This document shows, piece after piece, positions 1 to 12,050 of a stretch of DNA of 64,000 nucleotides. The first letter of the stretch is position 1; every line of letters starts with the position of its first letter. The translations under genes were made by a program, and so were the position numbers. The stretch lies in contig JAAOMT010000448.1 of the NCBI GenBank assembly GCA_016748015.1, forward strand, positions 62,001-126,000. Direction: 5' to 3'. The notes below the pieces were generated by a model. The model did not search any database and was not told the DNA's origin. It saw only the letters and a program-made list of their open reading frames with translations. This DNA is from Geosiphon pyriformis (lineage: Eukaryota; Glomeromycota; Glomeromycetes; Archaeosporales; Geosiphonaceae).

Positions 1-759
1 TAAAAATTCAGAATATTTTTATAAATTAAAAAATCTTTTTTCTATTAAATATATGTTTAATAATTTGAAAAAATAAATCCAAAACAAGTTAGTTATAATA
101 TTTTTAAAATTTTTTAATAAATTTACTGTTTTTTTATGATATTATTAATCTTAAATTTAATTTTAATAAAATTTAAAACAATATTATTTATTTTATTAAG
201 TAATTAATATTTTTTAATTATAAACAATAATTTAATATAAAAAAATATTTTTTTAAAAAAAATTCATTTTATATATTTAGTTGTACTATTTTAAATTTTA
301 GCATTTGTTGTTAAAATTTTTACAAAATTTTGAAATTTAATGCATATTTTGTTAAATTACAACTTATTTGCTAAATTTTTAAATATATTAACAAAGTTTT
401 AAATATTATATAGTTTGAAATATAATATAATTTAATTATTATATTTAATTATTTTTGTGTATTTTTACAAATTAAGTAATTAATTAAATAATAAATAATA
501 AATATAAATAATATTATATATTAATTAATAATAAAAATCATAAAAATAATTTTATGTAATTAATAACTTAATTTTTGTTTATTAATAATACATAATTTTT
601 TTCTATAATTAACAAGTTAATATTCAAAGTAAATAATTTTTTAACAACAAACTTGATTTTTTTTTGGTAAAAAAATAGCCAATACAAATAATAATAAAAA
701 TACATAATTATATTTTTTATTATAAGTTTTTTTTCTATTTAATGAATGAAACCCAAATG
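1..759. other. AT-rich stretch without recognisable gene
   Basis: Nearly pure A/T with short homopolymers and no open frame of note. It may hold the far 3' untranslated end of the LINE that follows, since the LINE 3' boundary cannot be placed exactly. Confidence 0.5.
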
Positions 760-2290
760 TTACCTAATATAATATATTAAACTAAGTAATCTAAACTAAA
801 CACAAATTATGTATTTTTTACATATAATCAATTATTTGGACCAATTAAAATAATACTATAAATTTATCTTAACAGATATTATATTATTAATATCAGAGAA
901 AAAACTGCAAAGCTTATGAAAACCAAAGCTAATATTATATACTTCTGTAATTTTAAACAATTTAATAATATTATCAAAAAGCAGAAATAAAAAACCACAG
1001 ACCTTAGAAGACATTGAATTATCATGTGCAATCAGGTTTTTTTTCTTTATTATTGCTTTATATTTAACTTTTATTATCTATATTTAGCTTTTACTATTTA
1101 TATTCCAACATAATAGGCTGTTTTCAAGCTTTGTACCAAATTAATAACCTTTCTATTAGCAACTTTGGTATTATTAAAAATGAACACAGCCTTCAAACAT
1201 TATTTTTTAAATACAAAACTCTTATACAAGACAGTATACACAAAAAAAGCATTTGTAAAACACAAAACAATAACAAACTTAAACCTAATATAGCATTTTA
1301 TTGAACCAAACACAATTTAAGCTGATTAATATAAACAGCAGAATCTATTAAATATACAAAAAAATAATTAGAAGTTTTTATTTTTTTACAATAAAGGCAC
1401 AATACATTAAAATATCTTCTATTTTATAAATATTTTTGAACAGTGATTGACAAGTAATAGTGCAAAGCTTTCATAAAATATAAATGTAAACCAGCAGTAG
1501 ATTTACTTGTAAAACCAGTTACCATATGTAAATTAGGGTCTTAGACTAAAAAAATTTGAATTCAATCCATATTTTTTGTCATGTTTATATCAATAATATT
1601 AGATCCAAACCCAATCTCTTAGCACATATGATAAACAAATCTAAAAATTCTATGAGTAAAATAATAAATATTCTTAGACATTATTACTTTATCAGCTCTA
1701 ATATATTTCTTATTAATAATAACAAAAAGTATCAAATTTGAGTATAAAGCTAAATTGGCCAGCTTATTAGCATGCTTATTGCTCAATACACCCAAATATC
1801 CTCTAACTTTATTCCAAGAAACATTAAGCTCTTTACTTTTAACAAAGTTTACAATACACCATCTTTTTAGCCAGCAATTATTGCAAAAATCTAGTAAATT
1901 TATGTTTAATTCCACAGCACAAGTATTTAAAGCAGTCTAACTGTTCAAATACATCACAACAGTACTATAAACTAAAACATATTCTAAAGCAAAAACAATT
2001 ACTTGCAATTCTAATATTGTAAAAGATATCAAATCACCAATTTTAATATTAACACTAACATCCAAATTAGAAAAAAATGCAACTGTACTATATCTTATTT
2101 TACACATATTTAAGTTTTCTAAAGACTCATTTGTATAAACATTAATAATATTCAAATTAGCATTAAAAAAACAAAACTTGATCTCAAAAAAGCCATTAGT
2201 ATTAAAAATGTTCAAAGGCTAAAAGCTATTATCTAACAATGAAGCATCAAAATAAAATACAGAACTGGCTAAAAAGTCACATATTATTTT
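760..2290 (-). pseudogene. LINE1 RNase H domain and C-terminal zinc motif (decayed)
   Basis: RNase H would remove the RNA strand during target-primed reverse transcription. The segment at 1937-2215 shows INVYTNESLENL followed by a helix around TILELQVIVFALEY, the layout of an RNase H fold (family: VYTDGS, then ELQA). The canonical D of TDGS is N here. The next segment (1619-1915) gives VSWNKVRGYLGVLSNKHANKLA, matching the final HSGVxGNERAD motif of this family with D replaced by N. Further down, around 1290-1410, a CLYC pair fits the C-terminal zinc finger typical of such LINEs. Several stops separate the pieces. No activity is expected. Confidence 0.75.
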
Positions 2291-4140
2291 GAACCAAACA
2301 AAAACTAAGCCTCTAAAATCGATTTTTTTCTAATAATAAAAGCTCTTCTAGTTAAAAACCAACTTTTTTTTATTATACAATTGTTTAACAAAGATAATAC
2401 TAAATCTTTTAGATAAGCAAAAAATATTATAGAACATTGAATCTTTTAAAACAAAAGATATTGAAGTGCCATCCAAAAAATAGAATACAGAGAAAAGATT
2501 ATTATCAAGAAACAAGTTACAATTCAAAAATATCTTTATCATACTAACCAAAAAGTTGTTATAAAACAATATAAAGAGTAAATAAAAGACCAACTCAGAA
2601 TCTGCAAATTCAAAAACTTATAATTAAACAAATAATTAAGAACTTTACTAATATTTGAAAACTTAGTACAAAAGCCACTTTACTCTTAGCTTACACTTGT
2701 TTGAATAATTTTAAGCCATATAATAATAAATGATAAAAAGTCTTGTTAAAAATTTTTTTTAATAAGTCAGTTTTCATTTTCAAACTCTTTTTAATTAGTG
2801 TATCCTACTTATTATACATACTTTTGAAGACAAAATTAAATTGAGTTCTGTAATTAATTATAAGCTGTAACACAATTAAGACCAAATAAAAAAATTGTTT
2901 GTTTGAGATAACTTTTTTCAAGACCAAATTAGCAAAAAACCTGACATTAGAATGAGCTTTCACTAAATTAAATCTTGATAAACTTTTAGAAAACAAAAAG
3001 ATATCAAGATATCTGTAAAACTCTCCTTTCTGAGTAATGAATATTGAGAGACCACTTATTAATAATAAGACATCTTTTATTTTCTATTACTAGGAATGAT
3101 CACTATCTTTTTATTGTTTATTAAAATATTATTTATCTTAAAAAAATCATTTACAATGTTTAAAATATTGAGTAGTAGTCTGACTATTTCTTATCTAAAT
3201 TATGTTATCGACAAAAACACTTGTTACTAAATAAGAAATCAGTCCATTTTGATTTTCTAACCTGCCAATTCTGACAACAAACTTAATGTTAATATGGTAA
3301 TCATATAAGCTCTTATGTTTTTTGACTTTATATAAGAAAGAATTATAGAAAATTTTTTAGAGCAAAGAGAAGAAAACCTTATTTTGATTCAGACTATTAT
3401 GTATTCAATACTTATTAATAAGTTTATAATTTGTTATTGTAAATACTTTCAAAGAATCTGATAAATTGTTCACACATTTTAATTTAAATTAAATTATTTT
3501 TGAAATAAAACCAACTTACAAAGTCATAGACCTTTCATATATTTTGTAAGACCAGTCATAATTCATAATTTTTTTTCAGAGCATTTTCAATTACTAAGCT
3601 TATCACAAAAATAAAAGACTGAGTAATGGTTATTATAAAAAACATCAAATTTGTTATAGGTCATAGAAATTTTGTCAAAAAGAATCTTAGAAAAAATCTT
3701 TTGAATAGTCTTAATTAAAACAATTGGCTTGGTGTTAATCAAAATGCCCTTTCACTTATACAGTTTAAGAATCATTGACACCCAAGCTTCTTTCTAAGAT
3801 TGAAGTACCAACTTATATATTAAACAAGTATTTAAAACATTCAGTAGTATCAATAGTACTGAATTATTACAGTGTTTCTAAAGTTTATTTGTAATATCAG
3901 ACAAATTAGTAGCCTTTTTGTTAAATAAGTTTTTAATCACATGCATATTATTATATCCAATAGTACTTATAACTTTGAAAAAAGTAATATTATCAATATA
4001 AGTTAGCAATATGTATTAATAATATTACAAATTGAGAACACTATTTAATACTGCTTTTTTTCTTATCTAATTCTCTATAATTATATTAACTTTATATTTT
4101 ATCTTCTCAGAATTCATAACCAACTTACTATCAATTATTA
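2290..4140 (-). pseudogene. LINE1 reverse transcriptase and thumb region (decayed)
   Basis: This is the position of the RT domain in the family. The clearest remnants are at 2805-2996 (SNVRFFANLVLKKVISNKQF, the post-RT thumb segment) and 2348-2593 (a linker before RNase H). The RT core between about 3000 and 4140 is heavily interrupted and I could not place an intact YxDD motif. Assignment rests on order and on matches to the other LINE copies. Confidence 0.6.
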
Positions 4141-5480
4141 AATAATTCAATATCATCTTTTAAAAAGAGTGCTCTAATACACTTCTAATTGTGTAATCTT
4201 TATTAACAGCAAAACTTTCTATTTTTTTGTCAATAACAGTTTTAATGTCTGTTTTTTTTACTTTTATTGATTCAGCAAGTTTTAAGACACAATATGCTTT
4301 TTTCATATCAGAAAAAGCAGATCTTATAGACTTATAATTAGCACTAAAATTCAATAATACTTAAATATTTGAAGTCTTATTATTATCTAAAAATATTCAG
4401 CAGCTTATTAAAGAAATAAATTTAACACTAGTTTTTTTATGTAAAAATTTAACAATCTTTAATATTAATATCTCCAATTTGTGAAACTTAGAAAATGCTT
4501 TGATAAAAACTCTATTGAAGTCCTTGAACCACTTTTTTTTAAACATTTTATTGGTTGATAGACATACTATCTTACAAATAATATTTCACATTGCATCCAG
4601 ATCTAAAATTTTTTAGATGTCATAAATTCATCAAAAAACATTATAGTATTAACTACTATGGCATTCTTAAATTTATTTTATTTTACTTTATTAGAACTTT
4701 TAAAATCAAACTTTTAACAATTTTTATTTGTTTGCTTGCACAAAAAGTTCAGATGTACATTTAGCAGACTGTTCAAATTCACAAAAACAGAAACAGCTTG
4801 ATGATTAATGTTAAAGTACTTTTTAACATTTATAATATTATGATCTACTACTGTATTAATTAAACTCCAAAAAAAACACATAATTAATTGTTTTCTCAAT
4901 ACCTTTAAAATTCTTCTATGTTAATGTTTTTGTAGTTGAACTTCTTACTAATAAATTGACCAGTTCTAAACCAAGACATTTCTTAAAACTAGCATATTTG
5001 TAAAAACCATTTTTATTGAAATCTCCACTTAAAATAACAAAAAAAAATTTGTTTACAATTTTTGCAATCAATAAGTTAATTTTTTTAGCCTAAACTAAAT
5101 ACACTGCTAGTATTATACCAGTATACAGCTCCAAAATCAAAACAAAAAGCTTATTTTTAAAAAACAACTTAACAGACAGAAACCAGCCAAAAATCTCAGA
5201 AATTTTATATATATGTTTTGTTAAGACAATGTTCATAACAATTATAACACCAAAATCTAAGTAACCAGAATTCAAACCAGAAGTAAACACACAAACATCA
5301 TTAAACTTGTTAATAATCTATGAATAAATTTTTTTTTCAGCTTTGTTTCAGTAATAATCAAAATTAAATTGTTTATATCTTTGTGCCAACAAATAACATT
5401 TGCTTGTTTAGCAAAGTTATTTATATTCTTAACATTGCATGTAGTTACTTTTTAAATAAAATTGGTTATTGAAAAGAATA
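4140..5480 (-). pseudogene. LINE1 endonuclease and linker (decayed)
   Basis: At 5090-5290 the minus frame reads VFTSG..LDFGVIIVMN, matching the AP-endonuclease-like domain of LINE3 at 59573-60139. At 4160-4354 the linker just upstream of RT is visible (KLAESIKVKKTDIKTVIDKK), matching LINE3 at 60656-61021. In this class the endonuclease nicks the genomic target so that its 3' OH primes reverse transcription. Frameshifts and stops separate these blocks, so only remnants remain. Confidence 0.75.
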
Positions 5481-6742
5481 AGCATTAGAATTCAAACCAA
5501 TATTGTCTACTTTGGTTATTAGGTTTGTAACTATGACTGACAAATTGTTTATGTTTTTTTTCAATTTTGAAACAACTAATGAATCAAAAACCACCACTTT
5601 TATAACAGTTCTGCCATTAATGATTACACCTAAACTTTTATTTATTACTACATCCACCCCTTGATTTTGTAATAAAAAAGTCACTAATAATTAACATCTA
5701 AGATTAGGCTAAGAAACTGTTGGTCTAAGTGTGTCTAACTTCTTAGTCAATTCACTAATCTGCTTCATAAAACTAACAAGACTGTATTCAAAAGTGGCAA
5801 ACTTACAATTTATTTTTTTAAGCACTAACAGAATAGATTTTATCTCCAGAAAAAAGCCAGAATTTAATAAATCATTATACACAAAAAAAAGAAAAAAAGA
5901 CTTACCAACAATTTTTGTTTAAAAAACACCATCAAAAACAACCAAATAAGCAATAAGAGCTAAATATTTGGCATAGATGGTTGCTAATCTGTTTTTATTT
6001 GTGTTTAACTATACTTTGCAAGAGAAATTACCAAAAAGTAAATTTTTACTTATAAAACAGTTCAATAACATATAATTCATATTTTTATATTTTGTATATT
6101 TGGTAAAAACCAGACAAAATCATTACAAATTGGTGTTCTTTAATATTAGAATGGTTTTTATAATAGTATTAAATAATTTACATAATAGTATTAAATGATT
6201 TAGCAAAATTAAAGCAAACAACAACACATCTGAATTGGACATATGTGATTAAATATTAATTAATAACACATGTTTTCTTATCAACTAATTTAATAAATCT
6301 CAGATATAATGAATATTTGTTTTTATTAGCAATATATAGAGCAGTGTCCTATTATAGTTTCTTGTATCTCATAATTTTTGTTCTTATTAGCCTTTGTTAT
6401 ATATACAATATTTTTTCTAATCAGAATAGACTATTTTGCTATGACCAAATTAAAATGTTTTATTTGCTCAAATTTTATTACAGTTTTTTGCCATATTCTT
6501 ACCAATTATATTTTAATTAACTTAATTATTTCAAACTTAAATAGCACAATATATACAGTATTAGTTAATGTTTTAATTGGAATTTTTTTTATTACTACAG
6601 TTCAATTTAAATGCTCAGTAGATTTTTTGAAATTAGTGTTTACCAAAATCTTTGCATTTTTAGTCTTATCAATTTGTCCTAAACTTAATTCAGAAGTAAA
6701 CATTACTTTAATAATCCCAGCAAATTTTGAAAAAATAAACAC
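5460..6742 (-). pseudogene. LINE1 RRM/zinc-knuckle region, distal part (decayed)
   Basis: The segment at 5466-5684 corresponds to the LINE3 tail at 59355-59576 that precedes the endonuclease. The segment at 6317-6742 corresponds to the RRM region of LINE3. Plus-strand open frames in 6317-6770 are shadows of it, because the same shadow appears opposite the intact LINE3 domain. The coding sequence stops abruptly at 6742 where an LTR begins, and continues at 37462. Confidence 0.75.
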
Positions 6743-7554
6743 TATTACAGATAATTATTTAGAATGTTAGTACAAATAACAAATCTATAACTTAGTGCTT
6801 AATAATTGGTAATATTGGTAGTTTTTAAAGGTTTTGGTTGAGTTTTTGTATAATGAACAAAGATTCAATTAATAGTTTCTTCTGTGAATTTTTTTTTCAG
6901 TATAGTGACCAGTTTATTCTGACAGTCATATTTTTCTGATAAATTATCTTTAAATTTCTACTTTTATTTCCAGGTTTTTTATCAAACCATTTTTGATGTT
7001 AAATACTTAGTACTTAATTTTTTTAATCAATTAGTAAACAACAAAAAAATGAAACAAAAAATAAAAAATAAAAAATAAAAATAAAAAATTAGTATTTTAT
7101 TAATAGTTATAATTAAGAGTTATTGATTTAATATAGTTAAGTATTGAATTTTATCAATATAAAGTATTAATAGCATAGAAGTGATTAATATTCTCAATCA
7201 AGTAATGATAACATTGATTGAATGATAATTAGATATTTTTATTAATATAAATATGTTTATACTTTAAGTTATAGAAAACTATTTTTTAAAGGAAAAATAT
7301 TGGAATTTTAAACTCTATTGAATTCTGAATACTTTTTTTGCTTCTAACATTTTTGCTATATATATATAATTTGTATTATACAAGATTTTTGAGAACTCTA
7401 TAATTTCTCAAAAGTAATCCTGGAATTTTGAAATTTTGAAATTCTGCAATTTCCTAAGAGAAATTCTGGAATTTTGAAATTTTCTATTTTACTATGCTTA
7501 TTTTTGATTGGCTATTTTACCTATTTTTATAATTCTTAATTTCTATGAGTAATA
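6743..7554 (-). repeat. 3' LTR of element C (812 bp)
   Basis: On the plus strand it begins TATTACAG and ends GAGTAATA, decayed forms of the TGTTAC/GTAACA termini seen in related LTRs. It matches the LTR at 36639-37461 along its length, including a TATATATA block near 7356 and an array of GAA/TTC-rich repeats near 7385-7480. Outer flank is ACAC; the other end of the element has ATAC, a 4-bp target duplication with one C/T difference. A purine-rich tract on the minus strand (plus 7558-7571) sits at its inner edge, as expected for a polypurine tract. Confidence 0.88.
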
Positions 7555-8227
7555 TTATTCTCTCTTTTTAATATTGAACTCTATTAAGATTTTCTAAATC
7601 TTTTTCTTGAATTAACTTTCTAATTTTTTTCTCAAAAATTACTTGGACAATATTAGTCTGTAATTTTTTAAATTAAACATTAGTAATTTTTTCTAATTGG
7701 TTGATAATTACTGTTTTTATTGTTAAGTATAATAATATTTTTGGACAGTCTTAAAATTTTGTTTGTAATCAATATATGTCTGTATAAATAGATTGTTTTT
7801 TTCTATAAATTATTTAAGTTGTTGTAATATTGTTATGTTAAATATTTGTTTTGTTTTATCTATATATATGTTCTGGATATTGAGTTTTTGTCCTAAGTAA
7901 TAATAACAAAAATTTCTTAAAAATTGTTGTGTTTACTATTTTCAATTTTTTTCTATTAACTTTTTGTATAGTACTATTGTTTTTGGTGTTTCTATAGATA
8001 TTTTTACTTTTGTTATTATACTATTTACTATATTTTTAGATTTTTTATATACTCTATATTGTACTTCATATTAAAGTTTCTATTTTTTTTTTATATATTA
8101 AATAATTTATTAATTAATTGTGATTTCTATGTTCAATTTTTGATGTTTAATTAGTTGAAATAGTTGTTAGGCTAGTAAGTGAATATTGTTAATAATTTTT
8201 ATTTTTTTCTTTACTTTTGTTATATGC
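7555..8227 (-). pseudogene. Element C post-integrase region, remnant of a small protein gene
   Basis: This stretch lines up with the minus-strand frame at 9101-9505 of element A and with 25972-26445 of element B, but it is so rich in A/T substitutions and stops that no continuous frame survives. It ends where element A is inserted (8228). The remainder of C continues at 29192. The flanks ATGC (left) and ATAC (right) look like a 4-bp duplication with one G/A change. Confidence 0.6.
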
Positions 8228-9081
8228 TGTTACAGATGATTATTTGGGGTTTCAAATCAAATAACAAATCTGTAACTTGGTGCTCAATATCTTGACAATG
8301 CTGATAATACTAGTATATTAGTTGTATCTGAAAGTTTTAGAGTTGAATCCTTTATATAATAAACAGAGATTCAGTGGTAATGGTTTTATTTGTAGCTTCC
8401 CAAAATCGCAGTTTCATTAATTTTTTTCTCAGCTTGATGGCTGGTATTCTTTCTGGTAAGCTATTCTCAATCAAGTATCTTACTCTTATTTCTGGGTCTT
8501 TTACTAGTGCTATATCCTGACGTCAGTACCCCACATGTTAATTCTTAATAGAGTTAGTAATAACAACAATTAAGACAAGAAAATAAAAGAAATAAGCCAA
8601 GGCAATATGCAAGTTAATATCTGTCAATAGCCGTGATCAAGAGCTATTGTTCCAGTGTAGTTAAGTATCAATTGCTATCAACATGGAGTGTTAATAGTAA
8701 AGAGTGGATTGAGATAGTGAATAATTATTTATTGATATTTGTGATATAGAAGGTTTCTATTAATGAATTCTGCTTTTTTTATTTCTAATACTATTACTAT
8801 ATATACATAATTGATGTTCTATGAAATTGCTCATATTTTCGAGTGATGTGCTATGATTTCTTGAGCAATGCTCACATTGCTGAGTGATGTGCTCTAATTT
8901 TCTAATATTGCTCCACATTTTTGAGCAATGTGCTGTGTTTTCTGATATTGCTCCACATTGTTGAGCAATGTGCCATGATTTCTGATATTGCTCTATATTG
9001 CCAAACAATATGCTCATGTGCTAAATACTATTCTCTTATTGGTCTGCTATTTTCTCTATCTGTTTTTTTTTATGAGTAACA
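8228..9081 (-). repeat. 3' LTR of element A (854 bp)
   Basis: Plus-strand termini are TGTTACAG and GAGTAACA. It matches 28364-29191 (828 bp). The 26-bp length difference lies in an array of imperfect units around GAGCAATGTGC and its inverse between about 8818 and 9015, which has roughly one more unit here. A TATATATA block lies at 8798-8805, just beside the array, consistent with a minus-strand promoter. The minus-strand open frame 8760-9017 is only this repeat array translated. Confidence 0.92.
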
Positions 9082-9084
9082 TTA

Positions 9085-9096
9085 TTTCTTCCTTTT
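9085..9096 (-). promoter_or_regulatory. Element A polypurine tract
   Basis: The minus strand reads AAAAGGAAGAAA directly before the 3' LTR. This is the usual place for the primer of plus-strand DNA synthesis in LTR elements. Equivalent tracts precede the LTRs of B, C, E and G. Confidence 0.7.
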
Positions 9097-9100
9097 AATA

Positions 9101-9505
9101 TTAAACACTATCAAAATTTTTGTCTTGAATTAATTCTAATACTTTTTTTTCAAGTATTGTTTGTTTGACTCTGTTCTTCACATCTTCTACTTGTGTATTG
9201 TTCATTCTTTTCCATTGGTTAATAGATATGGTTTTCATGTCAGAGTATAACAGTATTTCTGGATAATTCTGAAATATGTTGTACAGTCAATAAATTGTTC
9301 TTACATGTAGTGTTGAGTTTGTCTTTTTCCCAATAAATTCTTCAATTTGCTGTATTATGTTTTGGTTAAATACTCTCTTGAATTTGTCGATATACAACTC
9401 CTGAATATTCAATTTTCGACTTAACTGGTAATAACAGTATGATATTGGAAGTTGTTCTGTCCATTGCTTCCAATTTTTTTTTGTAAGTTTTTCTGTTAGT
9501 GCCAT
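9101..9505 (-). pseudogene. Element A post-integrase protein of unknown function
   Basis: An ATG at 9503-9505 opens a frame reading ALTEKLTKKNWKQW and running to TAA at 9101-9103 with one internal TGA near 9284. The conserved sequence extends upstream of this ATG (LDNIIEKI..), so the true start may be earlier. The frame resembles the 157-codon frame of element B at 25972-26445 and more weakly the 239-residue frame of element G at 62393-63112. It is hydrophilic, with no signal peptide or membrane segment, so it does not look like an envelope protein although it occupies that position. I do not recognise the family. Confidence 0.65.
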
Positions 9506-9830
9506 AATAGATATTTTTTCAAAAGTGTTCTTTATTTTTTCTATTATGTTATCTAACCAGTTTTTATCATTCTTTGGTAAACACTGATATGGTGTATTCT
9601 TTGTCTTTCTTTTGGTGTTTTAATAGCAAATTGTTTGGTTGTTAACAATAATTTCCATATCTAAAGATTGTTGACTTAAGACCTGGAATAATTGTTGGGC
9701 TATGGCATGAATATGATCTGGTATTTCCATTTTTCTTGGTTGCCTTTGTCACATATATTGTGTCTTTATATACTCTTTTATTGTTTGATTTTATGTGTTT
9801 GGTCCAATGATTATGATTGGTTCCAGATCT
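9506..9830 (-). other. Spacer between integrase and post-integrase frame of element A
   Basis: Decayed sequence equivalent to about 25760-25970 in element B. No continuous frame is visible, although short pieces of the same minus-strand reading can be followed. Confidence 0.5.
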
Positions 9831-10835
9831 TGTGGAATTTCATCTGGTTGAACTAGTATTTGTTGTACTCCTAATTGTAAAATGTTATTGGTAGATGATG
9901 ATGCTATTTGGTGATATAGTTTCAGTCAATCACCATGTGCTGCTTTGGCTAAGATTTTGTTGTCCCATCTTAGTTTATAAGCTCTATTTCCAAGAATTTC
10001 TTCTATGTGAAATGGTCCGTTCTATTTGGGATCAAATTTTCCACTTCATTGTTTTTCTGCTTTGGTATGATGTAGAAGTAATTTGTTTCCAATCTTAAAT
10101 TCAACTGGTTTATCTGGTAATTGGTTACCATGTTGTTCTTTTTGCTTTTTTTGAGACTTTTGAATGTTATCAGCTGCTTTTTATTGTCTGTTTTCTAGTG
10201 TTTTTATTAGATCATATGTTCTTTTCAACAATGTTTCTTGGAAATTAGCTTCTGTTATTGGTTCAGTTGGATATGTGCTGACCTTTCTCTCAACTAGTAA
10301 TGTTGCTGTCCTACTATATACCAATTCAAATGGTGTTGCTTGTGTAATATCTTGTCTCATTGTCCGATAAGCAAATAATACTAATGATATAAACAAATCC
10401 CATTTATTTTGGTTTTTTTGACTGATTTTGGTGATTGCTTCACACAGTGTTCTGTTAAATCTTTCAATTAGTTCATTTGTTTGTAGATAATATGGTAATG
10501 ATAGTGGTCTTTTTATTCCAAATCTCTGACTTAATTCTGTTAATGTTCTATTTACAAAATGAGTTTCTTGATCTGATAGTAGTTCTTTTGGACATCCATG
10601 TCGACATATTAAATTTTGATGGACAAATTTGTCAACAGATTCTGCATCTGCTCTTTGAATAGCTTTTGCTTCTGGCCATTTTGTGAGATAATCCATGGCT
10701 ACTGCAATATATCTGTTGCCTTTACTGGTAATTGTTAATGGTCTGACTAAGTCAATTCCAATGTAATTGAATGGTTGTCCTACTTTGATTGGTCTTAATA
10801 GTTCACTTGGTCTTGTTCTTTCTCTTCTTTGACAA
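9831..10835 (-). pseudogene. Element A integrase, catalytic core and C-terminal part
   Basis: Integrase inserts the cDNA into the host genome. The frame 10181-10696 reads DYLTKWPEAKAIQ, then LLSDQETHFVN (second catalytic Asp) and NELIERFNR (catalytic Glu), with the family's DD35E layout. It continues into the C-terminal chromatin/DNA-binding part with KLLLHHTKAEKQW-like wording near 10030-10100. Domain order matches element B at 24590-25765. It is cut at 10835 by LTR D, inside the zinc-binding CxxC region. Removing D and one 4-bp duplication puts the integrase frames on both sides back in register. Confidence 0.85.
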
Positions 10836-11663
10836 TGTTACTCATAGAAATATAGGGAATATATATTAGCATAGTTATTAGCCAATCAGAAATAGATGTA
10901 GTAAAATGTGAAATTCCAGGATTCCTCTTAGGAATTGCAAGATTTCAGGAATTACAGAATTCTCACAAGAAATCGCAGAATTCCAGAATTCTAGGATTCC
11001 TCTCAAAGGAATTGCAGGATTCCTGTTATGAAGAATTGAGGAATTGAGGAATCTTAATTATGTATATATAACAGTAGGATTAGAAGCTGAAAGAAGAGAC
11101 CATCAAGTTTAGATTTCATCTAGACAACCTTCCAAACACAATAAATAACTATTTGGTATCTCAAACCTAATTCCACTATCAACACTCTATGTTGATAGTA
11201 ATTGATACTTAAATACACTGGAACAATAACTCTTGATCATGGCTATTGATGGGATACTGATTTGCAAAATTGCCTTGGCTTATTTATGATTTTCTTTTAT
11301 TTCTTTTTTTTATTTTATTTTGATTTTATTGTTGTGTACTAATTGGTTGAATAAAGTGCTAGATTACTGATGTCAAGGATTGCCTGGTAAAAGACCCCTG
11401 CAAGAGGATAGAACATGTACAGAAGATATAAAATACTTATTAGAGGATTGCTGGCCATTATGCCGAGAGAAGAATTGACAGAATTACGATTCTGGGAAGC
11501 TATGGATAAAACAACTATTGAATTTCTGTCCATTATACAAAGAACTCAATCCAAAACCTTCAGATACAAAACCTTCAGATTAATAACATCAATGTAAATA
11601 ACTTTTAGCACCAAGTTACAGGTTTGTTATTTGATTCAACACCCCAAAGAATCACTTGTAACA
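10836..11663 (+). repeat. Solo LTR D (828 bp) inserted in element A integrase
   Basis: It begins TGTTACTC and ends TTGTAACA, and matches the LTRs of element B (17221-18041 and 26460-27280) in plus orientation. It has no internal region, so it is the product of LTR-LTR recombination of a full element. Flanks are ACAA on both sides, a perfect 4-bp duplication, making it one of the younger insertions. U3 holds GAATT/GGATTCC-type repeats at about 10910-11050, then TATATATA at 11063-11070. Confidence 0.92.
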
Positions 11664-12050
11664 ACAAGCATCACAATTTTGAACATATTAGATGATGTCT
11701 GGATACATTGATGGCCAATAATATCTTTTTCTGGTTTTTTTTATGGTCATTTCTTTATAAAAATGTCCTGCTGTTGGATTTGAGTATATGTTGAATAATA
11801 TTGTCTCTTTTTTTGGTTCTGTGATTACTCCAATTGGTTGATCTGAATTTCTTCTGTTCTTCTGGTAGAGTATATTTTGATGATTGATAAAATATTTTGA
11901 TTGTTGTTTTATGTTGTTTTGTTCTTTTTGAGATAATTTCTCCTTGAACAATTGAGTATTTATATAATGCTGGAGTTGTTGGTATTTTTGTGTGTTTATC
12001 TTTTGTTATATTTTTGGGTTGAAATGTTTTTAGATTTGTCTTATTCATAA
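11664..12050 (-). pseudogene. Element A integrase N-terminal zinc domain
   Basis: The minus frame 11688-11951 contains a His pair (NPTAGHFYKEM) and TRKRYYWPSMYPDII, the H2C2 zinc-binding module that precedes the integrase core. The Cys pair lies at the junction with LTR D. An overlapping frame (11755-12048) reflects a frameshift between this module and the preceding RNase H/linker. It corresponds to 24330-24720 in element B. Confidence 0.8.

Larger units (their letters stand above)
760..6742 (-). mobile_element. LINE1, 3' part of a decayed non-LTR retrotransposon
   Basis: Minus-strand LINE of the same family as the copies at about 51150-57345 and 57640-61445. Reading from high to low coordinates it keeps the order RRM/zinc-knuckle region, endonuclease, RT, RNase H and C-terminal zinc motif, but every domain is broken by stops. 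A segment near 800-865 matches 51145-51215 in LINE2 and probably belongs to the shared 3' end. The element is interrupted at 6742 by element C. Its 5' part resumes at 37462, and the two flanks join smoothly when aligned to LINE3. Confidence 0.85.

Noticed and set aside
6378-6770. 130-residue plus-strand open frame rich in Ile/Leu/Phe, looking like a membrane protein
   Set aside because: It is the opposite strand of the decayed LINE1 RRM region. The same shadow occurs at 58069-58590 opposite the better LINE3 domain, and it runs across the LTR boundary at 6743.
8760-9017. Possible CRISPR-like array or His/Cys-rich peptide
   Set aside because: Units are imperfect and adjacent without unique spacers, and lie inside an LTR. 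The 85-residue frame is the repeat translated.
9895-10098. Trp/Leu-rich plus-strand frame (with a twin at 25448-25630, minus)
   Set aside because: Antisense of the integrase C-terminal domain in A and B.
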